From Nitrospira sp. UBA5698 (GTDB lineage: Bacteria; Nitrospirota; Nitrospiria; Nitrospirales; Nitrospiraceae): 43,036 bases of DNA. The notes under the pieces are model-generated. The model was not told where the DNA came from. It ran no database searches and saw only the letters and a program-made list of their open reading frames with translations. The translations under genes were made by a program, and so were the position numbers. Below are positions 32,444-40,276 of the stretch, piece by piece. The stretch is from contig DIHK01000003.1 of the NCBI GenBank assembly GCA_002420115.1, positions 7,487 through 50,522 of the forward strand. Direction: 5' to 3'. Every line of letters begins with the position of its first letter. The first letter of the stretch is position 1.

Positions 32444-33165
32444 TTCCCGTACCCGTGTTTACGAATCTCCTCCAGCAACTGGAGTCCTTCGCCTTCGCCG
32501 ACGAGCGTGCCGCCGTAGAGCACATGCCCCACGTCCGCCCGCAGATAATTGAGGATGTGGCCCGTATGCATAATGATGAGTGCCGCTGGCGCCACTGCCT
32601 CGGCAGTGGGATGCTTTACGAGACAGGCGAGCGCTTGCCCCACCACCGCAATACTGTCCAGATCAACCCCGGCGTCCGGTTCATCGACCAAGGCCAACGC
32701 TGGCTGCTGGGCCATGAGCTGGAGCAGTTCGGCTTTCTTGATTTCGCCGCCGGAAAACCCCACGTTCACATCGCGCGTGAGCAAGCCGGTGCATCCAAGC
32801 TGGTCGGCCAGTTCCGTCACTCGTGTGCTGCCCCTCCCCTGTGCCGAGACTTCGGCGAGTTGTCCTAACGGAATGCCTCGCACACTTGGAGGGCGCTGCT
32901 GCATGAGGCCGATCCCCAGATGCGCACGTTCGTCGACGGCGAGGTGGGTGATGTCCTGGCCCTGAAATAGGATACGGCCCTTGGTGACGCGATAGCGACT
33001 CAGTCCCATGATGGCCATCAGCAACGAGGATTTGCCGGATCCATTCGGACCGAAGAGCACATGCGTCTCGCCCGGTCTGATCCGCAAGCTCACATCGTGG
33101 AGGATTGGTCGTCCGCCGACCTCAACGCTCACCTCCTCAAGTTGGAGAATGTCGCTCGTGTCCAT
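32407..33165 (-). CDS. sufC: SufC-type ABC ATPase
   Basis: A 252-residue soluble ABC ATPase that drives Fe-S cluster building on SufB/SufD proteins. Walker A GPNGSGKSS is near residues 39-47, the signature FSGGEIKKAELLQL near 135, and Walker B ALALVDEPDAGVD near 157. The tail ends GKCPICRSHIPVQ, a CxxC pair that classical SufC does not need. It overlaps the SufB/D gene by 37 bases. A single-ATPase, single-scaffold, MIP18 layout is minimal compared with full SUF operons. Confidence 0.93.
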   Translation of the reverse strand: MDTSDILQLEEVSVEVGGRPILHDVSLRIRPGETHVLFGPNGSGKSSLLMAIMGLSRYRVTKGRILFQGQDITHLAVDERAHLGIGLMQQRPPSVRGIPLGQLAEVSAQGRGSTRVTELADQLGCTGLLTRDVNVGFSGGEIKKAELLQLMAQQPALALVDEPDAGVDLDSIAVVGQALACLVKHPTAEAVAPAALIIMHTGHILNYLRADVGHVLYGGTLVGEGEGLQLLEEIRKHGYGKCPICRSHIPVQ

Positions 33166-33198
33166 CGTGTTTTCGAGGTGCCCTGCAGATCGCTTTCG

Positions 33199-33591
33199 TT
33201 ATGTCGCAGGGCTCGGCTCGGCTTCCGCCTGCTTGAGAATCCCTTCCACAGATCCGCGGAGACGATCCAGGATTCCCGCGTTGTCGGTGCCTCGGATATC
33301 GACTGGTACGAAATGCTTCTCATTGAACCCGGTCGCACGAATGAGTTTCTTGAAGAGCTTCTCCTGGGCCTTCGGAGCGCAGGCGCCCACGAGCAAGTAA
33401 CCGTCCGGCTTGGATGTCTTCATCGCCTCCTCCAAAATGGCGTTCCCGCCCTGGCCGCATAGCTGCGGGCTCAGCACGGTGTACTTCACATCCAAGTCTG
33501 ACTCGACTTCGAAGGGCAGCTTATTCATGTCGGAGTCTTTGAATGAATCGCAGAGCCCTTTGCAATTGCACAACAACACTTTGATTTCCAT
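33199..33591 (-). CDS. HdrA N-terminal-like domain protein
   Basis: A 130-residue protein. It begins IKVLLCNCKGLCDSF with three cysteines, then QLCGQGGNAI and LLVGACAPKAQEKLF, a pattern I recognise as the N-terminal domain of heterodisulfide reductase subunit A, here without the flavin and ferredoxin domains. It may carry an Fe-S cluster or act as an electron-handling partner. GGGAGG six bases before the ATG at 33591 decides the start. It lies upstream of SufC on the same strand after 33 bases, so it probably belongs to the same operon. Confidence 0.7.
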   Translation of the reverse strand: MEIKVLLCNCKGLCDSFKDSDMNKLPFEVESDLDVKYTVLSPQLCGQGGNAILEEAMKTSKPDGYLLVGACAPKAQEKLFKKLIRATGFNEKHFVPVDIRGTDNAGILDRLRGSVEGILKQAEAEPSPAT

Positions 33592-34194
33592 AACGAGCCT
33601 CCCTTTGAGCCAATCATTTCAGATGAGGAGCGGTAGAATGTGTACTAGGTTCCTGGTCGGCAGTATCAAAGATTACACAACATCCCTCCCAGTCTCCTTT
33701 TCGCCTACAGACTGGAAAAGCAATCACGTTTTCTCACGAGATGAAAGGCAAGCACGGTGCCGCGAAAGAAAACGTGATCAAGAATGCATTCACTCATACA
33801 ACCACGATGTTATCGGATCACTAACGGGTAGCAGCACTGGGGAAGGGAAATAAGCCACAGCGAACAGTCAACAGTGTCGCAATATGCGCCACCAGGTAAT
33901 ACTCTCGGCCCGTCCCATTCGACTTTTCCTCTTTCAGGCTATGACGATTTCCCCATGCCACGCTCAGCCCGTCATCCTCACGCTCTGGGGATAACTTTGT
34001 GAGCAAGTCGGGTGATGTGTGAGCGTCACCGCGAAGTATCAGCTGTTCAGCATATTGCTTATTTTTTAGGCGGCCGCCGTGTCAGAAGCAGACCGCTACT
34101 CGTATGGGAGGTCCGGAATCTCCCAATGCTCGCCATACGTCTTCTGCTCACGAGAATCATCGGCGGTAAATGCGACAGATCTTCCGCTGTCGCT
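33592..34194. other. Intergenic region, lower GC, with inverted repeat
   Basis: About 600 bases without a supported gene; the small frames present have no ribosome sites. A perfect 12-base inverted repeat, ATCACGTTTTCT at 33723-33734 and AGAAAACGTGAT at 33767-33778, encloses a 32-base loop. The region must contain the promoter of the HdrA-like/Suf genes, but no hexamers were placed. It leads into the radC remnant. Confidence 0.5.
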
Positions 34195-34345
34195 TCACAG
34201 CGGCCAGCCCTGATCGGCAAAACTATAGGCGCGGTCGTCACCGAGAATGAGATGGTCGAGTAGTCTGATGCCCACCAGTACATCTCCAACCCCTCCTGCA
34301 GTCGTGTGGTGAGCGTCCGATCCTCAGTTGAAATCAAAGGGCTTG
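34195..34345 (-). pseudogene. radC: radC (JAMM-domain) 3-prime remnant
   Basis: One frame reads LISTEDRTLTTRLQEGLEM and another, after a frameshift near 34285, reads VGIRLLDHLILGDDRAYSF followed by ADQGWPL and a stop at 34197-34195. Together these match the end of RadC proteins (PSxEDxxLTxRL ... GIxLLDHxIxGD ... SFxxxG). The catalytic HxH part and everything before it are absent. This is therefore a short, frameshifted relic, often seen near mobile or repeat regions. Confidence 0.65.
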
Positions 34346-34502
34346 GGAGTCTTTGTGTGATCGTCAAGAAAAAATAGAGGTCGATAGGAGTTTCATGCGA
34401 GGCTATCCTCCGGAGGGCAGTGAGATGACCAACGGCGCCTGAAAATCTGAATCCTGTGGGACCTCATAGGGCCTAGCGTCAAGAATGCAGGGCGCAGTGT
34501 GC

Positions 34503-34835
34503 TTACAGAAACTCGACGTGTCCTTCCATTTCGTCAGCATCGAGGACCTGGTGGAGTAACATCAAGCCATGAATGGTTTCTCCAATCGATATTCCTTGTG
34601 GGGCATACACGATGCCGCAATGAGGATGTCCCGCAGCATGGAGACGGAGAAAATCGCTATCTTGTGTAAAAATGACGCGCTGTTCAACACGGGCTCGCTG
34701 CATATGCGCGGTATCGGGTGCGCTGAGGAGGCCCGCTTCAGTCACTGTTTTGATATCGACGCCTCGTTCGCGCAAGCCTTGTACAACGGCTCTGGGAACG
34801 TGTTCGTCGAGATAGAACCTAATTTTCCCCGGCAT
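34503..34835 (-). CDS. DUF5615-family PIN-like toxin candidate
   Basis: A 110-residue protein. The start IRFYLDEHVPRAVVQGLRERG and the later VIFTQDSDFLRLHAAGH carry the acidic residues expected of the PIN-like nuclease fold. Such proteins are paired with DUF433 proteins as toxin and antitoxin; the activity is predicted to be RNA cleavage. It overlaps the DUF433 gene by 17 bases. The start at 34835 gives the family start MPGKIRFYLDE. Confidence 0.82.
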   Translation of the reverse strand: MPGKIRFYLDEHVPRAVVQGLRERGVDIKTVTEAGLLSAPDTAHMQRARVEQRVIFTQDSDFLRLHAAGHPHCGIVYAPQGISIGETIHGLMLLHQVLDADEMEGHVEFL

Positions 34836-35130
34836 TCAGCTTGTGTTTGAGCTTCGAAGGCGTGGCGTGGCGTAAGGACTCGGCAAAGGCCTGGCCGTCA
34901 GCCATGTCTTTGTCGATATCGGCTCGATGATCAAAATAGTACGCGAGTGCGGCATGGACATCGGCCAGCGTCAGGCCGTAGTCACTGGCAATTTCATCGA
35001 CACTTTTTCCCAACCGTTCATGCCATATGACAATATCGCGCACGGTAATACGATGGCCTGCAATACGGGGTTTCCCCCCTGCAACATCAAGGCTCGTTTC
35101 AATATGCTGATCTAATGTTTTCGTGGTCAT
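34819..35130 (-). CDS. DUF433-family antitoxin candidate
   Basis: A 103-residue protein. The DUF433 pattern GGKPRIAGHRITVRDIVIWHERLGKSVDEIASDYGLTLADVHAALAYYFDH is complete and has a helix-turn-helix character, fitting DNA binding and autoregulation. The C-terminal tail (about 30 residues) would bind the DUF5615 partner encoded next. The ATG at 35130 is preferred over 35157 because the family starts shortly before the GGKPRI motif. It is the first gene of a two-gene operon. Confidence 0.82.
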   Translation of the reverse strand: MTTKTLDQHIETSLDVAGGKPRIAGHRITVRDIVIWHERLGKSVDEIASDYGLTLADVHAALAYYFDHRADIDKDMADGQAFAESLRHATPSKLKHKLNAGEN

Positions 35131-35365
35131 GAAGGACACCCTTACTCGCACTAGCAACAGCTTCTAATGTAGCAGAGTTGTTTCTGATACACCAGAACCA
35201 CTGGCGAAGGGTCAAATGGATCAAAAGGGAGTCTTGGTGGTCAGATGCTTGGAGGACGTACCGAATGGTCTTTGTAAATCCCTATTCTTGCATCCATCTC
35301 TCGCCCTCTCCGTCTATAGGAGTAGATGAAGGCATGGGGCCTTCAGCCAACTAAAGGAGAGCGTC

Positions 35366-35833
35366 ATGAGACCACACCTTTCTCTCGATGTACGGAATGT
35401 GCCTGCCTCGGTTGCGTTCTATCAGAAGGTTTTTGGGGTCGTCCCGGAGAAGCAAACACATGATTACGCCAAGTTCGGCTTGAAGGAGCCCGCCTTGAAC
35501 TTCTCCTTGGTTTCCTCAACTGGGCGACTCAGCTCCGTCGACCACTTGGGCATCGAGGTCGAATCCGTTGAGGAGATTGCCGCTTGGAAAGAACATCTCC
35601 AGGCCCAAGGCATTCTGGAACGTGTCGAGGAGAACACCGCTTGTTGTTTTGCTCGTCAGGATAAACTCTGGTTTTCCGATCCAGATGGGAATGCGTGGGA
35701 GGTCTTCACGGTACATGATCAGCTTCCGGTGGAAGGGGCTCTTTCCAACACCGGGTGTTGTATCCCAAATCGTGCGGCCAACAGCCATTCCACCTGCTCA
35801 GCATCACAGACTGAGACGATTACCAAGGGGTGA
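35366..35833 (+). CDS. ArsI/CadI-like VOC-fold protein
   Basis: A 155-residue protein of the vicinal-oxygen-chelate fold. The metal ligands fit ArsI: H5 in PHLSL, H60 in VDHLGIEV and E112 in WEVF. The arsenic-binding vicinal pair C93-C94 is present in NTACCFARQDKLWF, and a second CC pair is at 131-132. ArsI cleaves the carbon-arsenic bond of trivalent methylarsenicals with oxygen; CadI relatives respond to cadmium. GGAG seven bases before the ATG at 35366 fixes the start. A strong terminator follows before the SigZ-like gene. No ars operon is nearby, so the substrate is a prediction. Confidence 0.82.
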   Translation: MRPHLSLDVRNVPASVAFYQKVFGVVPEKQTHDYAKFGLKEPALNFSLVSSTGRLSSVDHLGIEVESVEEIAAWKEHLQAQGILERVEENTACCFARQDKLWFSDPDGNAWEVFTVHDQLPVEGALSNTGCCIPNRAANSHSTCSASQTETITKG

Positions 35834-35863
35834 GGCTATATTAGACTGTAGGATAAGCTTCAA

Positions 35864-35896
35864 CCAGCTGCGTCTAAACGCGCAGCTGGCTTTTTC
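35864..35896 (+). terminator. Rho-independent terminator after the ArsI-like gene
   Basis: CCAGCTGCG at 35864-35872 pairs perfectly with CGCAGCTGG at 35881-35889 around an eight-base loop, followed by CTTTTTC. It lies 31 bases past the ArsI-like stop and 18 bases before the SigZ-like ATG, so it should separate the two genes unless read through. Confidence 0.85.
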
Positions 35897-35913
35897 TCCA
35901 AGTGAGGACAAGA

Positions 35914-36486
35914 ATGGAAAACATGGCGTCGAGTATGTGGGAACAACTCCATGAAGGTCTGCGAGCGTTTATCGCCAAACGTGTCGGAAATGAGGCAGAA
36001 ACTGAAGATCTCTTGCAAGAAGTGTTTGTGCGAGTTCATCGGCATGCCCAAGCCCTTCAGGAGCCGGAACGGATGGTGTCATGGGTCTATCAAATCACTC
36101 GCAATGCCATTGTCGACCACTACCGCTCGCCGCGATGCCGACGGGAATTGCCAGCTGGCCTTGCGACGGAGATGGAGGAAGATCTGAAGGCAAAAGCCAT
36201 CGAGGAAGATGAAACTGAGGGCAAGTACGAGCTGTCGCACTGTCTCCGCCCAATGATTGACCGATTGTCGGGTGAATACAGAGAGGCGATTATCCTCGTA
36301 GAACTGGAAGGGCTCACGAACCAAGAAGCGGCTCATAAACTGGGCCTGTCCGTTCCAGGCATGAAATCCCGTGTGCAACGCGGCAGACAGCAGCTTCGTA
36401 ACATGCTGAACGAATGCTGTCTGATTGAACTGGATAGACGACGCGGAGTGGTCGAGTTCGAAGAACGTAGGCCGGGCTCGTGCTAA
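35914..36486 (+). CDS. SigZ-like ECF sigma factor
   Basis: A 190-residue protein. Region 2 reads FIAKRVGNEAETEDLLQEVF ... WVYQITRNAIVDHYR (about 15-75). Region 4 reads YREAIILVELEGLTNQEAAHKLGLSVPGMKSRVQRGRQQL (about 120-160). The tail NECCLIELDRRRGVVEFE with its CC pair is typical of the SigZ group and could be a metal or thiol sensor. GAGG seven bases before the ATG at 35914 supports the start over the GTG at 35902. It should direct RNA polymerase to a small regulon; no anti-sigma gene is adjacent, so the CC tail may itself receive the signal. Confidence 0.88.
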   Translation: MENMASSMWEQLHEGLRAFIAKRVGNEAETEDLLQEVFVRVHRHAQALQEPERMVSWVYQITRNAIVDHYRSPRCRRELPAGLATEMEEDLKAKAIEEDETEGKYELSHCLRPMIDRLSGEYREAIILVELEGLTNQEAAHKLGLSVPGMKSRVQRGRQQLRNMLNECCLIELDRRRGVVEFEERRPGSC

Positions 36487-36509
36487 ACCGTGCCCAAAAG
36501 GAGAGACTG

Positions 36510-37238
36510 ATGACCGTGACAAACAGGCAATCCGGGACGAATGTGTATGAGGTTGCTGACGGGATTTACCTCATTAATACACCGGTTGTGATCGATGGGG
36601 CCGGTGGGTTCTCATTCAACCAATATCTGATCGCCGATGAGGAACCCTTGCTGTTCCACACCGGCCCGCGCAAAATGTTTCCCCTCGTGTGTGAAGCAGT
36701 AGCGAGCGTGTTGCCCGTCAAGAGCCTTCGCTACATTGGTCTATCCCATGTGGAAGCCGATGAGTGCGGTTCGCTCAACGAATGGCTTGCTGTCGCGGCA
36801 CAAGCCATACCACTGTGCGGTACTGTTGCTGCCTTAGTTTCGATAGGCGACCTTGCAGATCGGGCCCCTCGTGCACTTGCCGATGGAGAGCGCTTGTCGC
36901 TGGGCAAGCACACCGTGCGCTGGTTCGACACTCCGCATCTCCCGCACGCCTGGGAATGTGGCTTTCTGATGGAAGAACGCACCTCAACATTGCTCTGTGG
37001 CGACCTGTTCACGCAGGGGGGCGCTGATCTTCCACCCGTGACCGAGTCGGATATTCTTGGGCCGAGTGAGGCCTTCCGCCATGGGATGGATTACTTTTCA
37101 CACACGAAGAATGCACGTGCAATGCTGGAGCGATTAGCCTCGACAAACCCTACAATACTCGCGTGCATGCACGGCAGTGCATGGCGTGGTAATGGAGCAT
37201 TGTTGCTGCGTGCGCTTGCTGATTCGTTATCAAAATGA
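36510..37238 (+). CDS. Flavodiiron-type metallo-beta-lactamase protein (ODP-like)
   Basis: A 242-residue protein. The ligand series matches flavodiiron proteins: H80-x-E82-x-D84 (SHVEADE), H143/H146 (TPHLPHAW), D165 (LLCGDLF) and H221 (CMHGSAW), so a di-iron centre is expected. No flavodoxin domain follows, as in the free-standing ODP oxygen-binding proteins. It could sense or reduce oxygen or nitric oxide. AAGGAG eight bases before the ATG at 36510 decides the start. It follows the SigZ-like gene after 23 bases, probably in one operon, and may be the signal-receiving or protective partner of that sigma factor. Confidence 0.85.
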   Translation: MTVTNRQSGTNVYEVADGIYLINTPVVIDGAGGFSFNQYLIADEEPLLFHTGPRKMFPLVCEAVASVLPVKSLRYIGLSHVEADECGSLNEWLAVAAQAIPLCGTVAALVSIGDLADRAPRALADGERLSLGKHTVRWFDTPHLPHAWECGFLMEERTSTLLCGDLFTQGGADLPPVTESDILGPSEAFRHGMDYFSHTKNARAMLERLASTNPTILACMHGSAWRGNGALLLRALADSLSK

Positions 37239-37741
37239 AATGCCGCCCACGAATCCTCACCGTTTTCTGATGATTGCTCGTCTTGTTTGAGGGGACTTTT
37301 ACTCAGCGGATTCTACAAAAATCTGCATGTGAGTGCCCCGTCCGGAAGGGCGGGGTTCTTACTCAGAATGATCTTGACCACTTTCTGCTACCACGCTGCT
37401 ACCAGGACAGGACAAACCACCCCCATCTAGGCCCATCTCGTCTACCTCCTGAGTTGTGGTTTCTTGCGGGCTTAGGTTGTCTGAGGTTGGATCTGGTACA
37501 GTTCGTAAACCGCAGGTCATACGCCCAAAGGGTTCAGCAATCTATTGTTTGGTCCTATACCGCTGGCTCTCCTTCATGTGCCCTCCTGGACCACCAGTGA
37601 AAACAGCCAGGCGCTAATCTACAGGCACGAATCTGCTGACTCGAAAGAACGGATTGCAAGTCATCCATCGTACTGGACAAGTGGATAGCCCCATGAGACC
37701 AAGCGATGCGAGTACCCGTGCCGAGCATGAGGAAGCAGACC
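37239..37741. other. Intergenic region with hairpin; end shares duplicated DNA
   Basis: About 500 bases without a supported gene. A hairpin is at 37336-37360. From about 37683 onward the sequence matches 29318 onward (offset 8365) and runs into the alcohol dehydrogenase end, marking one boundary of the duplicated segment. No gene remnant was recognised in 37361-37680. Confidence 0.5.
37336..37360 (+). terminator. Hairpin with short U-rich tail after the ODP-like gene
   Basis: CCCCGTCC at 37336-37343 pairs with GGGCGGGG at 37348-37355 (one G-U pair) around a GGAA tetraloop, followed by TTCTT. It could terminate the SigZ-like/ODP-like transcript about 100 bases after its stop. GC-rich GGAA hairpins of this shape are also found at IS200/IS605-type ends, but no transposase or TnpB sequence is nearby. 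Confidence 0.6.
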
Positions 37742-38758
37742 TCACTCCGTTGTTAACACTACACGGCAGCGAGCCTTTCCGCTCAGCATCCGGTCGTAGG
37801 CTGCCGCTGCCTGTTCCAACGGGAACGTCTCCACCATCGGACGGATACCGGTCAAGGCGCAGAAGTTCAAGGCGTCCTCAGAATCACGAGCCGTGCCGGA
37901 CGGCCATCCTTGAATCGTTCGACGTGCGCCGATCAGTTGAAGCGGTGTCACGGTCATAGGATCAGTGGATGCCCCAAGAACAATGAGCTTGCCGCCGACT
38001 CCCAAGCCGTCAACCATATCCGACATGGCTTTACCGCTCGGCGCCGTTGCCAAAATCACGGCAGCTCCACCGAGACCTGCCAGCTCCTTCGCCGGATCAG
38101 TCGTTTCGGCATCGAGGTAGCGCTCAGCTCCCAGTTTGAGGGCAAGTACGGACCTCTCTTGGCCGCGCCCGATGGCAACGGTATGAAAACCCATCTTATT
38201 GGCAAACTGCACCCCGAGATGGCCGAGCCCGCCCAGTCCCTGAACAGCCACCAGATCGCCCGCCCTGGCTCCGCTGTGACGCAGGCTGTTAAACGTGGTA
38301 ATCCCGGCACAGAGAATCGGTGCCGCGTCCGTTGCCGTCAACACATCGGGAATAGCCGCCAGCGCTTCCGTACGCGCGATGAGGTACTCCGCATACCCAC
38401 CATCTTCATGAAAGCCGGTCACGAGGAACCTCTGACATCCGAAAAAATCACCGCGATGACAATGGGCACAGTGGCCACAATGCCCGCCGTGCCACCCCAC
38501 CCCGACACGCTGGCCTTTTTCCCAGGCAATCACCCCAGCACCGACGGCATCGATCACGCCCGCCACCTCATGGCCCGTGACACGCGGATACTGAAGTCCC
38601 GGCCAATGGCCTTCTTTGACGAACATGTCGCTATGGCATATCCCACAAGCCTGGACTTTCACACGGACCGTATTGGGCTTGGGTTCCGGCACCGGCCCGT
38701 GGGCGATCTTGAACGGACCTCCAGGGGAGGTGATCTGCACGGATGTCATGACTGTCAT
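37742..38758 (-). CDS. Zinc-dependent alcohol dehydrogenase
   Basis: A 338-residue enzyme. The catalytic zinc site shows CGICHSD (near 33-39) and GHEVAGVID (near 58). The structural zinc loop is CGHCAHCHRGDFFGC (near 89-103). The NAD(P) site is GLGGLGHLG (near 168). It should oxidise primary alcohols or reduce aldehydes in the cytosol. GGAGGC a few bases before the ATG at 38758 decides the start over 38806. The last third of the gene was duplicated to 29377-29610. Its neighbour upstream is an L,D-transpeptidase on the same strand. Confidence 0.93.
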   Translation of the reverse strand: MTVMTSVQITSPGGPFKIAHGPVPEPKPNTVRVKVQACGICHSDMFVKEGHWPGLQYPRVTGHEVAGVIDAVGAGVIAWEKGQRVGVGWHGGHCGHCAHCHRGDFFGCQRFLVTGFHEDGGYAEYLIARTEALAAIPDVLTATDAAPILCAGITTFNSLRHSGARAGDLVAVQGLGGLGHLGVQFANKMGFHTVAIGRGQERSVLALKLGAERYLDAETTDPAKELAGLGGAAVILATAPSGKAMSDMVDGLGVGGKLIVLGASTDPMTVTPLQLIGARRTIQGWPSGTARDSEDALNFCALTGIRPMVETFPLEQAAAAYDRMLSGKARCRVVLTTE

Positions 38759-38830
38759 CAAAGCCTCCTTCGCTGGCAGAATATCGACACTGTGCTCAGT
38801 TGGCACCAGAACACTCTCAATACCCTTGGC

Positions 38831-39649
38831 TCACCACTGACTCGGTGCCTTGCCGAGGATGTGAACTCTTGGTCCATTTGGCAGGGCGATGAGTCGGTCA
38901 TCCTCGACTTCGCCGCCTAAGACCCATTCGAAGAGTCGCTTCGCGTCATTCAGTTCAGGGGATTTGGGATAACCATACTGCTCCTTCTGCATCGGCTCGT
39001 CATAGAGACCGATGCAGCCATGGGACGCGGGATAGCCCGGCAAGTCCCGTCCGTGAATCCAGTAGGAGACGCCGGCGCGATTGATATGAAACCTGAGCGC
39101 GTAGTTCATTGGATAGGGACGGTCCGTTCCTTCAACGGTATAGCGACAGGATTGATGGGCGCGGTGCGCGGCAGTGAGACGGAATTCCCCTGTCGGCGTT
39201 TCATCATGGCCGTTCCCTGAGGCGATTGGTACTGCAAATCGCAGAACCCCGTACTCGTAGGCACCCAGAAATTGCTCGGAGAGATTGACCAGGATGAACC
39301 GTCTCTCCTGCTCCGCCGCGAAATACAGCAGCGGCAGCGGCGAGAAATACTCCACGTCCTGGATCTGCTTCGGGACCTTGATGGATACCCCAGCGTGGAC
39401 ATGGCGCCGGTCGATTCGGTTGAACCGCGCGACAGCGATCCACTGTTCATCAAAGAGAGTCTCCAACGATTCACCGACACGGAATGTTCGGCACTCCCAC
39501 TGGATAGTCGCATCGCTGGGATAACTCATACTGCATGGACTACCACGTTTCGGCGTCGTTTCGGCGTAAGCTGCAGGAAGAACAAGAAGGATCATGGCGA
39601 GGAGAGTGCTCCAAACTACCCACGGCACGACTATGGAGACGCTAGGCAT
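38831..39649 (-). CDS. L,D-transpeptidase (YkuD family), exported
   Basis: A 272-residue protein. The signal peptide covers about 1-29 (WSTLLAMILLVLPAAYA). Residues 53-93 resemble a divergent LysM-like unit (FRVGESLETLF ... RHVHAGVSIKVP). The YkuD domain runs from about 115: H199 in IHGRDLPGYP, H210 and the catalytic C212 in SHGCIGL. It links stem peptides of peptidoglycan or attaches proteins to it. The start at 39649 has no strong ribosome site. The alcohol dehydrogenase lies downstream after about 70 bases on the same strand. Confidence 0.9.
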   Translation of the reverse strand: MPSVSIVVPWVVWSTLLAMILLVLPAAYAETTPKRGSPCSMSYPSDATIQWECRTFRVGESLETLFDEQWIAVARFNRIDRRHVHAGVSIKVPKQIQDVEYFSPLPLLYFAAEQERRFILVNLSEQFLGAYEYGVLRFAVPIASGNGHDETPTGEFRLTAAHRAHQSCRYTVEGTDRPYPMNYALRFHINRAGVSYWIHGRDLPGYPASHGCIGLYDEPMQKEQYGYPKSPELNDAKRLFEWVLGGEVEDDRLIALPNGPRVHILGKAPSQW

Positions 39650-39729
39650 TCATGCAACCGACGAATAACAGCACGCCCAACAAGGTCGCGCGCTCGTACC
39701 TCGTTGTTCGTACCTCGCGTTTTAACCCT

Positions 39730-39800
39730 GAGTTTCAGGTTTCAAGTTGTGCAGAAGCCAAACACCTCACACCTGAAACTTGAAACTTGAAACTTGAAAT
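39730..39800. repeat. Heptad-repeat island with arm shared with 17233-17256
   Basis: The left arm (AGTTTCA, GGTTTCA, AGTTGTG) runs from about 39731; the right arm (CCTGAAA, then CTTGAAA three times) runs to about 39797. The two arms are reverse complements around GTGCAGAAGCCAAAC. Bases 39739-39762 are the exact reverse complement of 17233-17256, the only exact long match between islands that I found. It lies between the L,D-transpeptidase and CBS genes. Confidence 0.72.
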
Positions 39801-39834
39801 CCTTAAACCATACTGTTTCGCCCTTCACAGTCTG

Positions 39835-40269
39835 CTACGACCAATATTGCGACGCCTTCATATAGCCGAACAGCAGATCCCGTCTGGCTAAAATCCCCAC
39901 TAACTTATTGTTCCGGACCACCGGCACACGGGTCAGATAGCGGTCTTGGAACAGATCGGCCACCTGAGCAAGCGTCTGATCCTCCGTCACGGCGACGGGA
40001 TGAGCCGACATGATCTCTGTTGCAAGGATTTTCCGAAGGTCACGCCCTTCAATCATCGCTTGCAAGAGGTTATATTCCGTGACGATCCCCACCAATGTGC
40101 CGTCCTCTTCCACAACGGGCAGACTTCCGTAGTTACGATGGGTCATCAGATGGGCGATCGTCGATGCGTCGGTGTGCGAGGTGCATCGTGTGATGGCATC
40201 CTGCATCAACTGTCCGACCGTCACGGTCTTCGGATCGGTCGCCTTCATGAAAAATTCGGTTTGTCTCAT
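39835..40269 (-). CDS. CBS-pair protein
   Basis: A 144-residue cytosolic protein. Two CBS motifs fill it: VGQLMQDAITRCTSHTDAST ... LPVVEEDGTLVGIVTEYNLL and TEIMSAHPVAVTEDQTLAQV ... VPVVRNNKLVGILARRDLL. CBS pairs bind adenosyl nucleotides and report energy state. GAGG five bases before the ATG at 40269 decides the start over 40362. The neighbour upstream is a sister CBS gene seven bases away, so the two arose by duplication and are co-expressed. Confidence 0.92.
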   Translation of the reverse strand: MRQTEFFMKATDPKTVTVGQLMQDAITRCTSHTDASTIAHLMTHRNYGSLPVVEEDGTLVGIVTEYNLLQAMIEGRDLRKILATEIMSAHPVAVTEDQTLAQVADLFQDRYLTRVPVVRNNKLVGILARRDLLFGYMKASQYWS

Positions 40270-40276
40270 AAGCTCC

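Noticed and set aside
33410..33853. Plus-strand 147-codon frame overlapping the HdrA-like gene start
   Set aside because: It is antisense to the conserved N-terminal cysteines and their ribosome site; the distal half is low-complexity Ser/Arg.
34012..34263. Plus-strand 83-codon frame opposite the radC relic
   Set aside because: The minus strand carries recognisable RadC motifs, and this frame has none and no ribosome site.
37336..37360. Hairpin considered as an IS200/IS605 end with a guide RNA
   Set aside because: No TnpA or TnpB coding sequence or remnant is nearby; a terminator is the simpler reading.
37910..38920. A 336-codon plus-strand frame across the alcohol dehydrogenase gene
   Set aside because: It is antisense to clear zinc and NAD motifs and no protein family is recognisable.
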